Below, piece by piece: positions 9,600 through 19,008 of a DNA stretch of 64,000 bases (position 1 is its first letter; every line of letters starts with the position of its first letter). The notes beneath the pieces are model-generated. The model did not search any database and was not told the DNA's origin. It saw only the letters and a list, made by a program, of their open reading frames with translations. Both the position numbers and the translations under genes were made by a program. The stretch is from contig NZ_CH724143.1 in the NCBI RefSeq assembly GCF_000153325.1, positions 464,396 to 528,395 of the forward strand. Reading direction: 5' to 3'. This DNA is from Photobacterium sp. SKA34 (GTDB lineage Bacteria > Pseudomonadota > Gammaproteobacteria > Enterobacterales > Vibrionaceae).

Positions 9600-11117
9600 A
9601 TGTGTGGTATTGTTGGAATCGTGGGCTCAACCCCGGTAAACCAGTCTATCTATGATGCACTTACTGTGCTGCAACATCGCGGCCAAGATGCTGCGGGTAT
9701 TTGTACCTTAGAAAGCAATCGTTTCCGTCTGCGTAAAGCGAATGGTTTAGTGCGTGATGTATTTGAAGCTAAACACATGCAACGCTTACAAGGTAATGTA
9801 GGTATCGGTCACGTGCGTTATCCAACTGCGGGTAGCTCAAGTGCATCAGAAGCCCAACCGTTTTATGTTAATTCTCCTTACGGTATTTCACTGGCTCATA
9901 ATGGTAATTTAACCAACGCAGCAGATATCCGTGAAACTTTATTTGAGCAAGCTAAACGTCATGTCAATACAACCTCAGATTCTGAGATTTTACTGAATAT
10001 TCTGGCAAATCAACTTGAGCATTGTCCAAGCTATCCTATTAGCCCTGATGAAATTTTTAAATCAGTCAGTGAAGTTCACCGAATTGTAAAAGGTGCGTAT
10101 GCGGTTGTTGCTATGGTTATCGGTCATGGCTTAATTGCATTTCGTGATCAAAATGGTATTCGCCCTTTATGTATTGGTAAGCGTGAAGAACAGGGTAAAA
10201 CAGAATACATGGTAGCTTCAGAGTCAGTGGCTCTTGATGCTGTTGGTTTTGATTTTGTCCGTGATATCGCGCCTGGTGAAGCCGTTTACATCACTTTTGA
10301 TGGGCAATTATTTACTCAGCAATGTGCCGATAATCCACAGTTAAATCCATGTGTGTTTGAGTTTGTTTACTTTGCTCGTCCGGATTCATTTATTGATAAG
10401 GTTTCTGTTTATGGTGCTCGTTTAGCGATGGGCACTAAGCTTGGTGAAAAGATTAAACGAGAGTGGGGAGATATTGATATCGATGTTGTTATTCCTATTC
10501 CAGAAACTTCTTGTGATAGTGCGCTAGAAATTGCACGTACGTTAGATAAACCTTACCGCCAAGGTTTTGTTAAAAACCGTTATGTAGGCCGTACGTTTAT
10601 CATGCCTGGACAGCAAATGCGTCGTAAGTCTGTGCGTCGTAAACTCAACGCTATTCGCTCTGAATTTAAAGATAAAAATGTATTGTTAGTTGATGACTCT
10701 ATTGTTCGTGGTACCACATCAGAGCAGATCATCGAAATGGCAAGAGAAGCAGGCGCGAAGAAAGTTTACTTAGCATCCGCAGCGCCTGAAATTCGTTTCC
10801 CTAATGTCTATGGTATTGATATGCCAAGTGCTAATGAGTTAATTGCTCATGGTCGCGAAGTGGATGAAATTTCGAATATTATTGGTGCTGATGGCCTAAT
10901 TTTCCAAGATTTACAAGATCTGGTTGATGCCGTTGCCGAAGGAAACCCTGAAATTAAATTGTTTGAAACATCAGTGTTTAATGGTAATTATGTTACAGGT
11001 GATGTGGATCAAGAGTACTTAGAGTATTTAGATTCACTACGTAGTGATGACTCCAAAAAGCAGCTTGAAATTCAGCAAGATTTAGCCAGTTTAGAGTTAC
11101 ATAATGAAGGCATTTAA
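9600..11117 (+). CDS. purF: Amidophosphoribosyltransferase PurF
   Basis: The ATG at 9600 gives MCGIVGIVG, so Cys2 becomes the N-terminal glutaminase nucleophile after Met removal; the longer frame from 9561 would bury it and is rejected. The protein has 505 residues, the same as E. coli. It has the class II glutamine amidotransferase domain, then a phosphoribosyltransferase domain with the PRPP loop [14 protein letters not shown] (about 361-374). It catalyses the first committed step of purine synthesis, PRPP plus glutamine to phosphoribosylamine. It lies in the PurR-type operon with cvpA and ends at a strong terminator. Confidence 0.98.
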   Translation: MCGIVGIVGSTPVNQSIYDALTVLQHRGQDAAGICTLESNRFRLRKANGLVRDVFEAKHMQRLQGNVGIGHVRYPTAGSSSASEAQPFYVNSPYGISLAHNGNLTNAADIRETLFEQAKRHVNTTSDSEILLNILANQLEHCPSYPISPDEIFKSVSEVHRIVKGAYAVVAMVIGHGLIAFRDQNGIRPLCIGKREEQGKTEYMVASESVALDAVGFDFVRDIAPGEAVYITFDGQLFTQQCADNPQLNPCVFEFVYFARPDSFIDKVSVYGARLAMGTKLGEKIKREWGDIDIDVVIPIPETSCDSALEIARTLDKPYRQGFVKNRYVGRTFIMPGQQMRRKSVRRKLNAIRSEFKDKNVLLVDDSIVRGTTSEQIIEMAREAGAKKVYLASAAPEIRFPNVYGIDMPSANELIAHGREVDEISNIIGADGLIFQDLQDLVDAVAEGNPEIKLFETSVFNGNYVTGDVDQEYLEYLDSLRSDDSKKQLEIQQDLASLELHNEGI

Positions 11118-11143
11118 GCCTATATGTAAATAAATATAGCCAT

Positions 11144-11175
11144 AAGCCGGAGTGTAAAAACTCCGGCTTTTTTTT
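11144..11175 (+). terminator. Intrinsic terminator after purF
   Basis: Perfect 10-bp stem AAGCCGGAGT/ACTCCGGCTT with a GTAAAA loop, running into T8. Confidence 0.93.
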
Positions 11176-11437
11176 AATGGATAAACTCAGGCCCAAAACC
11201 ATCGATTCATAAGATCACTGTAATTGAAACTAACAGTACCAGTCCTGCGGTAAAGATTGAGCTTGCATAAATAAATCCTCGCTCTTCAGGAATGCGCATC
11301 AAAATTGAGACGCCGGTATAGAGTAAATATACTGAGTAAATAAGTCCTATAAGACCTGTGAGCATGAGAAACCAGAGATGCAGAAAAAGTGCGCTATTCT
11401 TGTTTCGGGTGTGGATAAATATCTCATAGGTGTCCAA
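11174..11437 (-). pseudogene. Remnant of a YIP1/YohC-family membrane protein
   Basis: A short minus-strand frame (TTG at 11437 to TGA at 11207, 76 codons) encodes two hydrophobic segments. Its text GLIGLIYSVYLLYTGV, then IPEERGF and LLVSITVIL aligns with the last ~55 residues of YohC-like YIP1 proteins (FYTGYLLYLGI and LTVILWGYG in E. coli). Family members are near 200 residues, so about 70% is missing upstream, where a stop codon lies two codons before the TTG. The TGA falls where the family has Trp after VIL, and reading through it continues in frame for ten more codons (IDGFGPEFIH) to a TAA at 11174. I infer a truncated gene with a Trp-to-stop change. A newly evolved small membrane protein is the alternative. 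Confidence 0.55.
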
Positions 11438-11603
11438 GAACTATAGTACGCCTATGCCATTATATTATGTTTGAGTTCGTTATATGTTGTGACTGATAAA
11501 CTTTGAGCTGTCTTATAACATTTAGTCGGGATAGGTGGGGGAGCGCAGGGTTTCTAACTGTTTGTTTTTTAATCCTGATGACTATTTTAACGAGATAAAA
11601 AAC

Positions 11604-11638
11604 AAAATGCCATATTAATGGATTAATATGGCATTTTT
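11604..11638 (-). terminator. Terminator of the LysR gene
   Basis: A 16-bp perfect dyad AAAATGCCATATTAAT/ATTAATATGGCATTTT with A-runs and T-runs on both sides. It lies 30 bases after the LysR stop and works in the minus direction (T-run broken by one G), possibly in both. Confidence 0.85.
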
Positions 11639-11667
11639 CTAAAAGATTACGCTATTGATAAACGTTT

Positions 11668-12552
11668 TTAGTGTTTTTCTAAGTCAAAGTAGTGACTTGC
11701 AAAATCAATAAATAGACGTAATTTTTCTGGTTGATAATCACGGTGATTATAAATCAAATATACATCACGTGGGTTTGCAGACCAGTTTTTAAGTACTTGT
11801 GTCACTTCACCGTCTGCAATGTATTTTTCTAGCATGACATCAGGCATAAGGGTAATACCTAAGCCAGCACAACATGCTTTACGAACAACGTTAAGTTCGC
11901 TTGCTTCAAAGCGACCTCGTTCATTAATCGTAACTGTTTCGCCGTTGTGGTTGTTTAGACGCCAGCGTAGTAAAGGATTACCCTTTAATAAAACATGGTC
12001 GTGAAGATCCTGAGCATGTTTAGGTTCTGGATTTTTCTTTAAATACTCAGGGCTAGCAACAAGAATATCTTTTACTTCATTGATACGGCGAGCGATTAGT
12101 GTTGAATCTCGTTGAGGACCAATACGGAACATGACATCCCAGTCCGTTGGATCAAGCTGATCTGGCTCATTGCTCATATAAAGCTGAATGCTAATTGCTG
12201 GATGTTCCAACATGAAGGCATTCAATAAAGGTTGAAGCATTACTTTGGTGATATTGGTTGGTGCGGCAATACGTAGCTTACCCGCAGCACCTTTACACTC
12301 TTCACTAATATGTTCAGTCGTATCAAGTAACTGTTGTAGTAAAGGCGCACAGTCATGATAGAACTTTTGACCGGCTTCAGTAAGTGACAGTTTACGGGCA
12401 TGACGATTAAGCAGGCGAATATTAAGGCCTTCTTCAAGTGCTTGAATTCGACGTGTCAGTGTCGCAACTGGTACCTGGGTTTTTCTAGATGCAGCGGTAT
12501 AACTGCCATTTTCCACAACCATGCGGAATAAATTTAGATCGTCAAGTTTCAT
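11668..12552 (-). CDS. LysR-family transcriptional regulator
   Basis: A 294-residue LysR regulator. The N-terminal winged helix-turn-helix covers about residues 1-60 (LNLFRMVVENGSYTAASRK, TLTRRIQALEE), followed by the periplasmic-binding-like effector domain. The effector-domain text (GKLRIAAPTN, FRIGPQRDS, GLGITLMPD) resembles the CrgA/AaeR subgroup. Such proteins often control a divergent neighbour, but the divergent gene here is rssB, which is 300 bases away; the target is unknown. I cannot assign a specific member. Confidence 0.9.
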   Translation of the reverse strand: MKLDDLNLFRMVVENGSYTAASRKTQVPVATLTRRIQALEEGLNIRLLNRHARKLSLTEAGQKFYHDCAPLLQQLLDTTEHISEECKGAAGKLRIAAPTNITKVMLQPLLNAFMLEHPAISIQLYMSNEPDQLDPTDWDVMFRIGPQRDSTLIARRINEVKDILVASPEYLKKNPEPKHAQDLHDHVLLKGNPLLRWRLNNHNGETVTINERGRFEASELNVVRKACCAGLGITLMPDVMLEKYIADGEVTQVLKNWSANPRDVYLIYNHRDYQPEKLRLFIDFASHYFDLEKH

Positions 12553-12867
12553 AAAAAAGTCATTATTGAACGCTTATGATGGACAATTGTATAACAAAAC
12601 GAGTCAAATGCATCTCTTTTTCTTTGTTTTGCCTACTAAAATAGTATTTCAATCATGTTTATTAAGATTAATTTACCAAAATAAAGGTTTACGATAATTT
12701 GAAGTGTATTACATAAATGAATTTATTTTTATTAAATGTTCATGAATACATATTTTTTGTGGTGTTTTTTCTATGCTTAATAGAGTCGCAAAAATTAGAC
12801 AGTCTTTAAGGTTTTTAATTTCAGTTTGTTTGTGCCTTAAACTATGTAGGTATTTGTGGAGGTGGTT
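12553..12867. other. A+T-rich divergent intergenic region
   Basis: About 300 bases between the divergent LysR and rssB genes. It is strongly A+T-rich from 12600 to 12800 and should carry both promoters. I see no convincing -35/-10 pair, RNA gene or repeat. Confidence 0.5.
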
Positions 12868-13920
12868 TTGCTAGAAGGGAAAGATGTTCTCGTTGTAGAA
12901 GACGACCCAGTATTTAGAAATATGATTGTTGGCTTTCTTGAGAGCCAAGGATGCTTGGTGCAAGAGGCTGATAATGGCTTAGAAGGACTGCGTGCATTAA
13001 AGGAGCATATTCCAGATCTGTTACTCTGCGATCTCGCGATGCCTGTTATGACAGGGATGGAGTTTGTTGAAGAAGTGTCTATTCAATATCCAATGATACC
13101 AATTATTGTGATTTCAGGAACAGGAGAAATGACAGATGTTGCTTTGGCATTGCGACTTGGCGTTAAGGATTTCTTAATAAAGCCATTGGAAAATATTTTA
13201 ATGCTGAAGTCTTCTATAGTATCGGTATTGAAGGGGCAGGACAGTGCGACACATCATCGACAAGATTTTTCTAATCGATGGTTTGCTACCACAGAAGATA
13301 CAGAGCCTGTTGAAGAAGAATTGGAATGGCATATTAAAGATTTGCAAAATAATCCGAAAGCGGCACGTGAGCTATTAGTGGGATTAATGCCAGAAACACA
13401 ATCGATTTATGGGCGATGGCAATTAAATTATTGTGTTTTACAATCAATTGATTCTCTACCAGTTATTCTTGATTATACGTGGCTATTAGATGGTCAATTA
13501 GCCTTTTATCTTCTTGATACCAGTAGTGGCGATCATAATGCGACGGCAACAGCATTATTAATTCGTGCTTTTTTTAATGATTATTTACGTAATCAGGGTA
13601 ATTGTTTAGAAAGCTTGAGCCACTTAGTCTCATTGATTGAAAAAGGGATGAAGCACTCAGGTTATGCGTCACCCATTAAGGCCTTGTTTGGAGTCTTTGA
13701 TTTATCGGATAGATGTTTGCATATTCTTCCTGCGGGTATTGAAGCACAACTTCGAACAAGTGATGACTCTTTTGAAGTCGCATCAGGTGAGTGGCTTGGA
13801 CGAGAAGCAAAGCACAATATGTTATCGAAGCTAGCATTGTCTCCATCAGGTGGGCGCTTATCACTAAGCCAATTGGGGCATGCGAGTTTTAGTGTGAACT
13901 TTAAAAATATCAAGATGTAA
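12868..13920 (+). CDS. rssB: RssB-type response regulator (sigma S adaptor)
   Basis: The N terminus is a receiver domain: acidic pocket VVEDD, phosphorylated Asp in LLLCDLAMP (D55 from the TTG start), and the VISGTGE and LIKPL switch residues. The C-terminal ~200 residues (DYTWLLDGQLAFYLLDTSSGDHN) match the degenerate PP2C-like domain of E. coli RssB rather than an active phosphatase. RssB delivers sigma S to ClpXP for degradation in growing cells. The frame opens at a GTG at 12856, but GGAGG at 12858-12862 points to the TTG at 12868 (351 residues). clpP and clpX, the protease partners, lie 8 kb downstream. A bidirectional hairpin follows. Confidence 0.82.
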   Translation: MLEGKDVLVVEDDPVFRNMIVGFLESQGCLVQEADNGLEGLRALKEHIPDLLLCDLAMPVMTGMEFVEEVSIQYPMIPIIVISGTGEMTDVALALRLGVKDFLIKPLENILMLKSSIVSVLKGQDSATHHRQDFSNRWFATTEDTEPVEEELEWHIKDLQNNPKAARELLVGLMPETQSIYGRWQLNYCVLQSIDSLPVILDYTWLLDGQLAFYLLDTSSGDHNATATALLIRAFFNDYLRNQGNCLESLSHLVSLIEKGMKHSGYASPIKALFGVFDLSDRCLHILPAGIEAQLRTSDDSFEVASGEWLGREAKHNMLSKLALSPSGGRLSLSQLGHASFSVNFKNIKM

Positions 13921-13921
13921 A

Positions 13922-13948
13922 AAGGGTAGTGTTAGCAACACTACCCTT
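13922..13948. terminator. Bidirectional terminator between rssB and the POT gene
   Basis: Perfect 12-bp stem AAGGGTAGTGTT/AACACTACCCTT with an AGC loop between two convergent genes. The minus side runs into TTTTTA; the plus side is followed by ATTTTTA a few bases on. Confidence 0.85.
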
Positions 13949-13971
13949 AAACGATTTTTATCAGTATGGTA

Positions 13972-15360
13972 TTAAGCTTCTGCTGTTTTAACTTCTACTG
14001 TTTCATCATTAGATGACGATTCTGCACCATGCATCCAATTAATTAATGTATTGGATAGTAACAGCAGTAATACACCAGCAATCACTGCAGTAATTGCAAT
14101 ACCTGAGAAGATTGCTAAAGGGCCTGCTTCACCAATGCGTGAACCAATCTCACCTGCAATGTAGTTAGCAATGGCGTTAGCACCAAACCATGCACCCATC
14201 ATTAATGATGCTAAGCGAAGAGGGGCAAGTTTTGTTACCATTGATAGACCAATCGGTGATAAACATAACTCACCAATAGTATGGAAGAAATATGCGCCAA
14301 TCAGCCATAGCATGGATGTTTTAACGGTCATATCACCACCTTGCTCAAGCGCAGCACCAATCATACAGCCAAAGCCAATTGCAAGAGAAAACATAGCTAG
14401 TGCAAATTTCACTGGTGAATTAGGTTCACTCTTGCCCATTTTTACCCAAAGCGCAGCAAGAATAGGGGCACAAATAATAATGAAAAATGGATTAAGTGAT
14501 TGGAACCAAGCAGCAGGTACTTCGAAGCTACCGATCATACGGTTTGTGTATTCTTGAGAATAGATATTCATTAAGCCGCCAGCTTGTTCAAAGCCTGCCC
14601 AGAATACGATAACAAACGTACACATCACCATAATTACTTTCAGGCGATCGCGTTCAATTTTGGTTAGTGGCTCTTTTTTACCACTTGCATTGTTTGCAGC
14701 ATCACGAACAGCAGCAGGAACGGTACCAATATCACCAAGGTAGCGTTGTGCGAAGAATAATTGGATCAATAAGCTAAATAGCATACCGATACCTGCACAT
14801 AAGAAGCCTGCTTTCCAGCCATAAACGGCAGAAGCTGTACCTGCAATAACACCTGCAAGTAATGAACCTAGGTTGATACCCATATAGAAAATAGTAAACG
14901 CACCATCACGACGGTTATCGCCTTCCTTGTAGAGATCACCCACCATTGTTGAGATGTTTGGTTTAAATAAGCCATTACCAATTATCAGGAAAGTCAGGCC
15001 TAAATAGAAAGCTTTTACAGCATGAGGGTCAACGACACTGTGTGGAAGTGCAAGAGTAAATTGACCAATAGCCATTAATACGCCACCAATAATAATTGAT
15101 CGACGTTGGCCTAAAAAGTTATCTGCAATCCATCCACCAATCAAGGGGGTAAAGTAGACAAGACCTGTGTAAATACCATATAGGCTTAATGCTTCCTGAG
15201 TACTCCAGCCTAAGCCGCCATCGATCGTTTTATCTGTTAAATACAAAACTAAAATAGCGCGCATGGCGTAGTAGGAGAAACGCTCCCATAGCTCAGTTCC
15301 AAATAACAGGAACAAGCCTTTTGGGTGGCCCAATAAGGTACCACTACTATTATGACTCAT
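13972..15360 (-). CDS. Proton-dependent di/tripeptide transporter (POT family)
   Basis: A 462-residue POT/PTR transporter with 12-14 membrane segments. The family proton/peptide motif ExxERFxYY is at residues 23-31 (ELWERFSYY). GGWIADNFLGQRR and FYMGINLGSL are further POT signatures. It takes up di- and tripeptides with protons, like E. coli DtpA/DtpB; which paralogue is not decidable by eye. It has its own promoter (15408-15436) and terminator, so it appears monocistronic. Confidence 0.93.
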   Translation of the reverse strand: MSHNSSGTLLGHPKGLFLLFGTELWERFSYYAMRAILVLYLTDKTIDGGLGWSTQEALSLYGIYTGLVYFTPLIGGWIADNFLGQRRSIIIGGVLMAIGQFTLALPHSVVDPHAVKAFYLGLTFLIIGNGLFKPNISTMVGDLYKEGDNRRDGAFTIFYMGINLGSLLAGVIAGTASAVYGWKAGFLCAGIGMLFSLLIQLFFAQRYLGDIGTVPAAVRDAANNASGKKEPLTKIERDRLKVIMVMCTFVIVFWAGFEQAGGLMNIYSQEYTNRMIGSFEVPAAWFQSLNPFFIIICAPILAALWVKMGKSEPNSPVKFALAMFSLAIGFGCMIGAALEQGGDMTVKTSMLWLIGAYFFHTIGELCLSPIGLSMVTKLAPLRLASLMMGAWFGANAIANYIAGEIGSRIGEAGPLAIFSGIAITAVIAGVLLLLLSNTLINWMHGAESSSNDETVEVKTAEA

Positions 15361-15407
15361 AGGATTCTCTATATTATTGTGATGGTGTGTTTGCTAATAC
15401 CCGTAGT

Positions 15408-15436
15408 TTTATAAAGCACAATATATACGACTGCAA
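15408..15436 (-). promoter_or_regulatory. Promoter of the peptide transporter gene
   Basis: On the minus strand TTGCAG (15431-15436) and TATAAA (15408-15413) are exactly 17 bases apart, about 50 bases before the ATG at 15360. Confidence 0.7.
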
Positions 15437-15545
15437 GTTTTTACATTTAAAGAACAAATAAAAAACATTTCAAGTTGTTGAAATATAATTAATTGTTCTT
15501 TTTTTATTCAAATTTGAAAAGTTAATTTTCAGTATAAAAGTAATT

Positions 15546-15630
15546 CTATTGTGTTGTTATTTTTTTGTTTTTTGGTTTTTTATAGTGTTTTTTGGGTTTT
15601 TATTGGTTTTTTTGTTTATTAATTTTGATT
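15546..15630 (+). other. G/T-only strand-biased tract
   Basis: Between the divergent POT and rfaH genes, about 80 bases consist almost solely of T and G with T-runs of 5-7 and practically no C. The rest of the 450-base gap is A+T-rich. Such a tract is bendable and a likely site for H-NS-type binding; no gene or hairpin is seen in it. Confidence 0.6.
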
Positions 15631-15812
15631 ATTCATGAATGTTACAAGGATTGACTATGAAATTACTGTAAAAGTAGTTTCTGTCGTCGCCTCTATAAAC
15701 GAGTTGAGTCATAATGAGTGCTAAATAAATACTTTATCCCTAATTACCCGCAATATAAAAAGTAGCTATTTATGTATATAATGGTGATGAAATTTAATGT
15801 TTAGGATTGATG

Positions 15813-16310
15813 ATGAAAGATTGGTATTTGCTTTATTGTAAGCGCAGTGAACAAGAGCGTGCAGTGATCAATCTTGAGCGTCAAGGTGTGGGTTGCTACT
15901 ACCCTCAGGTAACAGTAAAAAAAGTGAGTCGAGGCAAACGAATAGAATCAATTGAACCATTATTTCCAAGTTATGTTTTTGTTCAATTTGATCCTGAAAC
16001 GGTAAGTTATACGTCGGTACGATCAACGCGTGGTGTGGCTGACTTTATTCGCTGTGGCGCAATGCCACAAAAAGTACGTGAAGAACTTATTTATAACTTA
16101 ATGATGAATGAAGATAGTGAGAAGCATCAACGTTTGTTATCAATATTGCCTCAGCCCGGTGATACATTAAAATTAGAGCAAGGTAAATTTCAAGGCCTTG
16201 AAGCTATTTACCAAGAGCCTGATGGTGAGAAACGCTCATTTATGCTGATTAATTTGTTAGGTAAGCCTGTAAAAGTCAGTATTGAGAATACGGATTTACT
16301 TAAAAAATAA
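15813..16310 (+). CDS. rfaH: Transcription antiterminator RfaH
   Basis: A NusG paralogue of 165 residues from the ATG at 15813. AGGA at 15803-15806 and the family start MKDWYLLYCKR support this start over the TTG and ATG just upstream. The NGN domain (PLFPSYVFVQFD, STRGVADFIRCG) is followed by the KOW-like C-terminal domain. RfaH is recruited at ops elements and lets RNA polymerase read through long lipopolysaccharide, capsule and conjugation operons, coupling it to ribosomes. I found no ops sequence in this window, so its targets are elsewhere. The next gene, galU, also serves envelope sugars. Confidence 0.93.
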   Translation: MKDWYLLYCKRSEQERAVINLERQGVGCYYPQVTVKKVSRGKRIESIEPLFPSYVFVQFDPETVSYTSVRSTRGVADFIRCGAMPQKVREELIYNLMMNEDSEKHQRLLSILPQPGDTLKLEQGKFQGLEAIYQEPDGEKRSFMLINLLGKPVKVSIENTDLLKK

Positions 16311-16398
16311 TCATTATCCTCTATAAATTAGAACTCTATTTTGCATATTCGAAGGCCATCTAATACGATGTTTGCAAACATAATATATTGGAAAAATA

Positions 16399-17304
16399 TT
16401 GAATACTTCATTAGTGCGTAAAGCTGTTATTCCTGTTGCTGGTCTGGGTACTCGAATGCTACCTGCAACAAAAGCTATTCCAAAAGAGATGCTTCCAATT
16501 GTCGATAAACCGCTTATTCAGCATGTAGTGAATGAGTGTGTTGCAGCAGGAATTAAAGAAATTATTTTAGTGACGCATTCTTCAAAAAATTCGATTGAGA
16601 ACCACTTTGATACCTCATTTGAATTAGAAGCGACATTAGAAGTGCGCGTGAAACGTCAGTTACTTGAAGAAGTACAAGCGATTTGTCCACCAGACGTGAC
16701 CATTATGCATGTACGTCAAGGACAAGCAAAAGGTTTAGGTCATGCTGTGCTATGTGCACATCCTCTTGTTGGTGATGCGCCTTTTGCTGTTGTTTTACCT
16801 GATGTGATTTTGGATGATGTTGCGAGCGATTTACGTTGCGATAATATGGCAGCCATGGTGAAAATGTTCAACGAGACTAAAGTTAGTCAGGTGATGGTTG
16901 AACCTGTTCCAATGTCTGAAGTGTCTAATTATGGTGTGGCGGATATTAATGGCGTGGAATTGCATGCTGGCGAATCTGCACCTATGACGAAAGTTGTGGA
17001 AAAGCCCTCAGTTGAAGAAGCGCCTTCTAACTTAGCCATCGTTGGTCGTTACATTCTTCCTGCGGAAATTTGGGCATTATTAGCCCGCACTCCTGTTGGC
17101 GCGGGTGATGAAATTCAATTAACTGATGCTATCGATATGCTGATGCAATCTCAGCAAGTGAATGCATTTCATATGTCAGGCGTAAGCCATGATTGCGGTA
17201 GTAAAATTGGTTACATGAAAGCGTTTGTTGAATACGGTATGCGCCATAATCAATTTGGTGAAGAATTTACAGCGTATTTAAAGCAACGTGCTAAAAGCTC
17301 ATAG
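16399..17304 (+). CDS. galU: UTP-glucose-1-phosphate uridylyltransferase GalU
   Basis: A 301-residue GalU. The nucleotide-binding signature [17 protein letters not shown] is followed by [11 protein letters not shown], the active-site lysine in VVEKP and [13 protein letters not shown]. It makes UDP-glucose for lipopolysaccharide, capsule, trehalose and galactose metabolism. The TTG at 16399 places the conserved core at the same distance from the N terminus as in E. coli, though the ribosome binding site is weak; a GTG at 16414 is the alternative. A strong terminator follows. Confidence 0.97.
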   Translation: MNTSLVRKAVIPVAGLGTRMLPATKAIPKEMLPIVDKPLIQHVVNECVAAGIKEIILVTHSSKNSIENHFDTSFELEATLEVRVKRQLLEEVQAICPPDVTIMHVRQGQAKGLGHAVLCAHPLVGDAPFAVVLPDVILDDVASDLRCDNMAAMVKMFNETKVSQVMVEPVPMSEVSNYGVADINGVELHAGESAPMTKVVEKPSVEEAPSNLAIVGRYILPAEIWALLARTPVGAGDEIQLTDAIDMLMQSQQVNAFHMSGVSHDCGSKIGYMKAFVEYGMRHNQFGEEFTAYLKQRAKSS

Positions 17305-17331
17305 CCGACGTTATAAATTGTGCTATCAAAG

Positions 17332-17360
17332 AAAAAGCGATGGTATTCCATCGCTTTTTT
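17332..17360 (+). terminator. Intrinsic terminator after galU
   Basis: 12-bp stem AAAAAGCGATGG/CCATCGCTTTTT with a TATT loop and a T6 tail. Confidence 0.93.
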
Positions 17361-17464
17361 GTCTATTCATGCCACCTGATAATAAAAGAAGAGGGCTGCT
17401 CATTAGAAATAGCATTGTTTTGAAAAATAAAAAAAGCCATAGGTGTCACTCTTTTTATTACAAA

Positions 17465-18322
17465 TTATTCGCCGTGGTACTGCTCGCAAGCTAACATCGT
17501 ATTTTCTATTAATGTTGCGACTGTCATTGGGCCGACACCACCAGGAACTGGGGTAATGTGTTTAGCTTTTTGGCTGGCAATATCAAATTCAACATCACCA
17601 CATAATTTACCGTTATCTAAGCGGTTAATACCCACATCAATGACTGTTGCACCTTCTTTAATCCAAGCGCCAGGAATAAAGTTAGGTTTACCTACTGCAA
17701 CCACAAGAATATCTGCACGACGAACATGACTTTCAAGATCTTTAGTAAAACGATGACAAGTTGTTGTTGTTGCACCAGCTAATAATAATTCGAGTGTCAT
17801 CGGGCGACCGACAATATTAGAAGCGCCAACAATAATTGCTTCTTTACCTCTTACCGGAATATTGTAACGATCTAATAGGGTTATTATGCCTTTAGGGGTA
17901 CAAGAGCGTAATTTGGGTATACGTTGACTTAAGCGTCCAACATTGTATGGATGGAAACCATCAACATCTTTTTCGGGATCAATACGCTCTAAAATTCGCG
18001 TGTTATCCATACCTGCAGGTAATGGAAGCTGGACTAAAATACCATCAATCGTCGGATCGAGATTTAATTCGTCAATAAGAAGTAATAGTTCATCTTCTGA
18101 AGCTGTTGGTGGCAGATCAAATGATTTAGAGACAAAGCCGACTTCTTCACAGGCTTTTCGCTTACTACCGACATAAATTTGAGAAGCAGGATCTTGACCT
18201 ACGAGCACAACAGCTAAGCCGGGTGCACGAAGACCTGCATCTTTACGAGCTTTCACTCTAGCGGCAACTTCCTGTCGAACTGTTTGGGATATTAATTTCC
18301 CATCAATAATTTGGGCGGTCAT
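17465..18322 (-). CDS. folD: Methylenetetrahydrofolate dehydrogenase/cyclohydrolase FolD
   Basis: A 285-residue FolD of standard length. Catalytic Lys54 and the following Lys56 sit in [33 protein letters not shown] and the C-terminal [11 protein letters not shown] are family signatures. It interconverts 5,10-methylene-, methenyl- and 10-formyl-tetrahydrofolate, the last being the formyl donor for purine synthesis and initiator tRNA. A PurR-type site lies about 72 bases before the ATG, suggesting control with the purine genes. Confidence 0.97.
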   Translation of the reverse strand: MTAQIIDGKLISQTVRQEVAARVKARKDAGLRAPGLAVVLVGQDPASQIYVGSKRKACEEVGFVSKSFDLPPTASEDELLLLIDELNLDPTIDGILVQLPLPAGMDNTRILERIDPEKDVDGFHPYNVGRLSQRIPKLRSCTPKGIITLLDRYNIPVRGKEAIIVGASNIVGRPMTLELLLAGATTTTCHRFTKDLESHVRRADILVVAVGKPNFIPGAWIKEGATVIDVGINRLDNGKLCGDVEFDIASQKAKHITPVPGGVGPMTVATLIENTMLACEQYHGE

Positions 18323-18393
18323 GGTAATCCTTTCTATATAGGCTAAGCATGTGGACGCTATTATTGTGTCAGAAAATGATAACTTTAGCTATA

Positions 18394-18409
18394 GCGCAAA
18401 CGTTTGCTT
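18394..18409 (-). promoter_or_regulatory. PurR-type operator upstream of folD
   Basis: Read on the folD strand, AAGCAAACGTTTGCGC matches the PurR consensus at 14 of 16 positions with the full AAACGTTT core. It sits 72-87 bases before the folD start. FolD makes 10-formyl-tetrahydrofolate for two purine steps, so the placement is biologically sensible. Confidence 0.7.
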
Positions 18410-18630
18410 TTTTGTTTGTTCAATAATAGCGATGGTGGGCATACCAATCTTTAGTGTTTATCGTTGAAGGCAATACGTATGTAAAATTGCGATGAAAAAA
18501 CTGAAATTAAAACAGATTGCTTTAACTTTAATCGGTTGGTTGTTTAAATCATGATATTTAAAGTAAACGTATTGACCTAAATGATTAGAAACGTATAATC
18601 CTGCCTCGTAACGTTATGTTACACAATGAT

Positions 18631-18707
18631 GCGCCCTTAGCTCAGCTGGATAGAGCACGTCCCTTCTAAGGATGTGGTCGCAGGTTCGAATCCTGCAGGG
18701 CGTGCCA
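18631..18707 (+). tRNA. tRNA-Arg, anticodon TCT
   Basis: A complete 77-base tRNA with encoded CCA. Acceptor stem GCGCCCT/AGGGCGT, D arm GCTC/GAGC, anticodon stem CGTCC/GGATG with loop CTTCTAA (anticodon TCT, reads AGA), T arm GCAGG-TTCGAAT-CCTGC. It stands alone between folD and tig; no attachment-site repeat or integrase is visible beside it. Confidence 0.97.
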
Positions 18708-18973
18708 TTTTCCTTTCCTCTTGGTAAATATCTAAAACTAGTCCATTACTATTCCCATCAATACAGAAATAACCCTTTTTGTTAGTCTTAAAACGCCTAA
18801 AAATTATTTCTATTTATCTCTTAATTTGTGTTAATTCGACTGTTTTTCCAACATTTGAACCTAAAAAACGCAGAGATCTATGATTATTTTCTCCTTACCC
18901 CTTGAAATGCTCGTTATAGACCCTATCTTGTGTTTCAGTTGTAGAGCTAGATAGCAGTTTAGTCTATCTCATC

Positions 18974-19002
18974 TCGACGTCACCTAAGTGTGCCGTTATA
19001 AT
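18974..19002 (+). promoter_or_regulatory. Promoter of tig
   Basis: A perfect TATAAT at 18997-19002 stands 17 bases after TCGACG (18974-18979). Transcription would start near 19009, giving a leader of about 165 bases. A run of G+C-rich bases (CGCG) just after the -10 resembles the discriminator of growth-rate-controlled promoters. Confidence 0.65.
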
Positions 19003-19008
19003 AACGCG

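Noticed and set aside
11650-11668. Third AAACGTTT core (PurR-like) near 11660
   Set aside because: It lies at the 3' end of the LysR gene, lacks the flanking GC/GC bases and is not in a promoter position.
14171-14557. 128-codon frame antisense to the peptide transporter
   Set aside because: Fully inside a clear POT gene; no start signal and no family likeness.
15400-17300. ops element for RfaH
   Set aside because: No GGCGGTAG-type sequence was found near rfaH or galU or elsewhere in the window.
18631-18720. tRNA-Arg as an integration site
   Set aside because: No repeat of the tRNA 3' end, no integrase and only conserved housekeeping genes follow.
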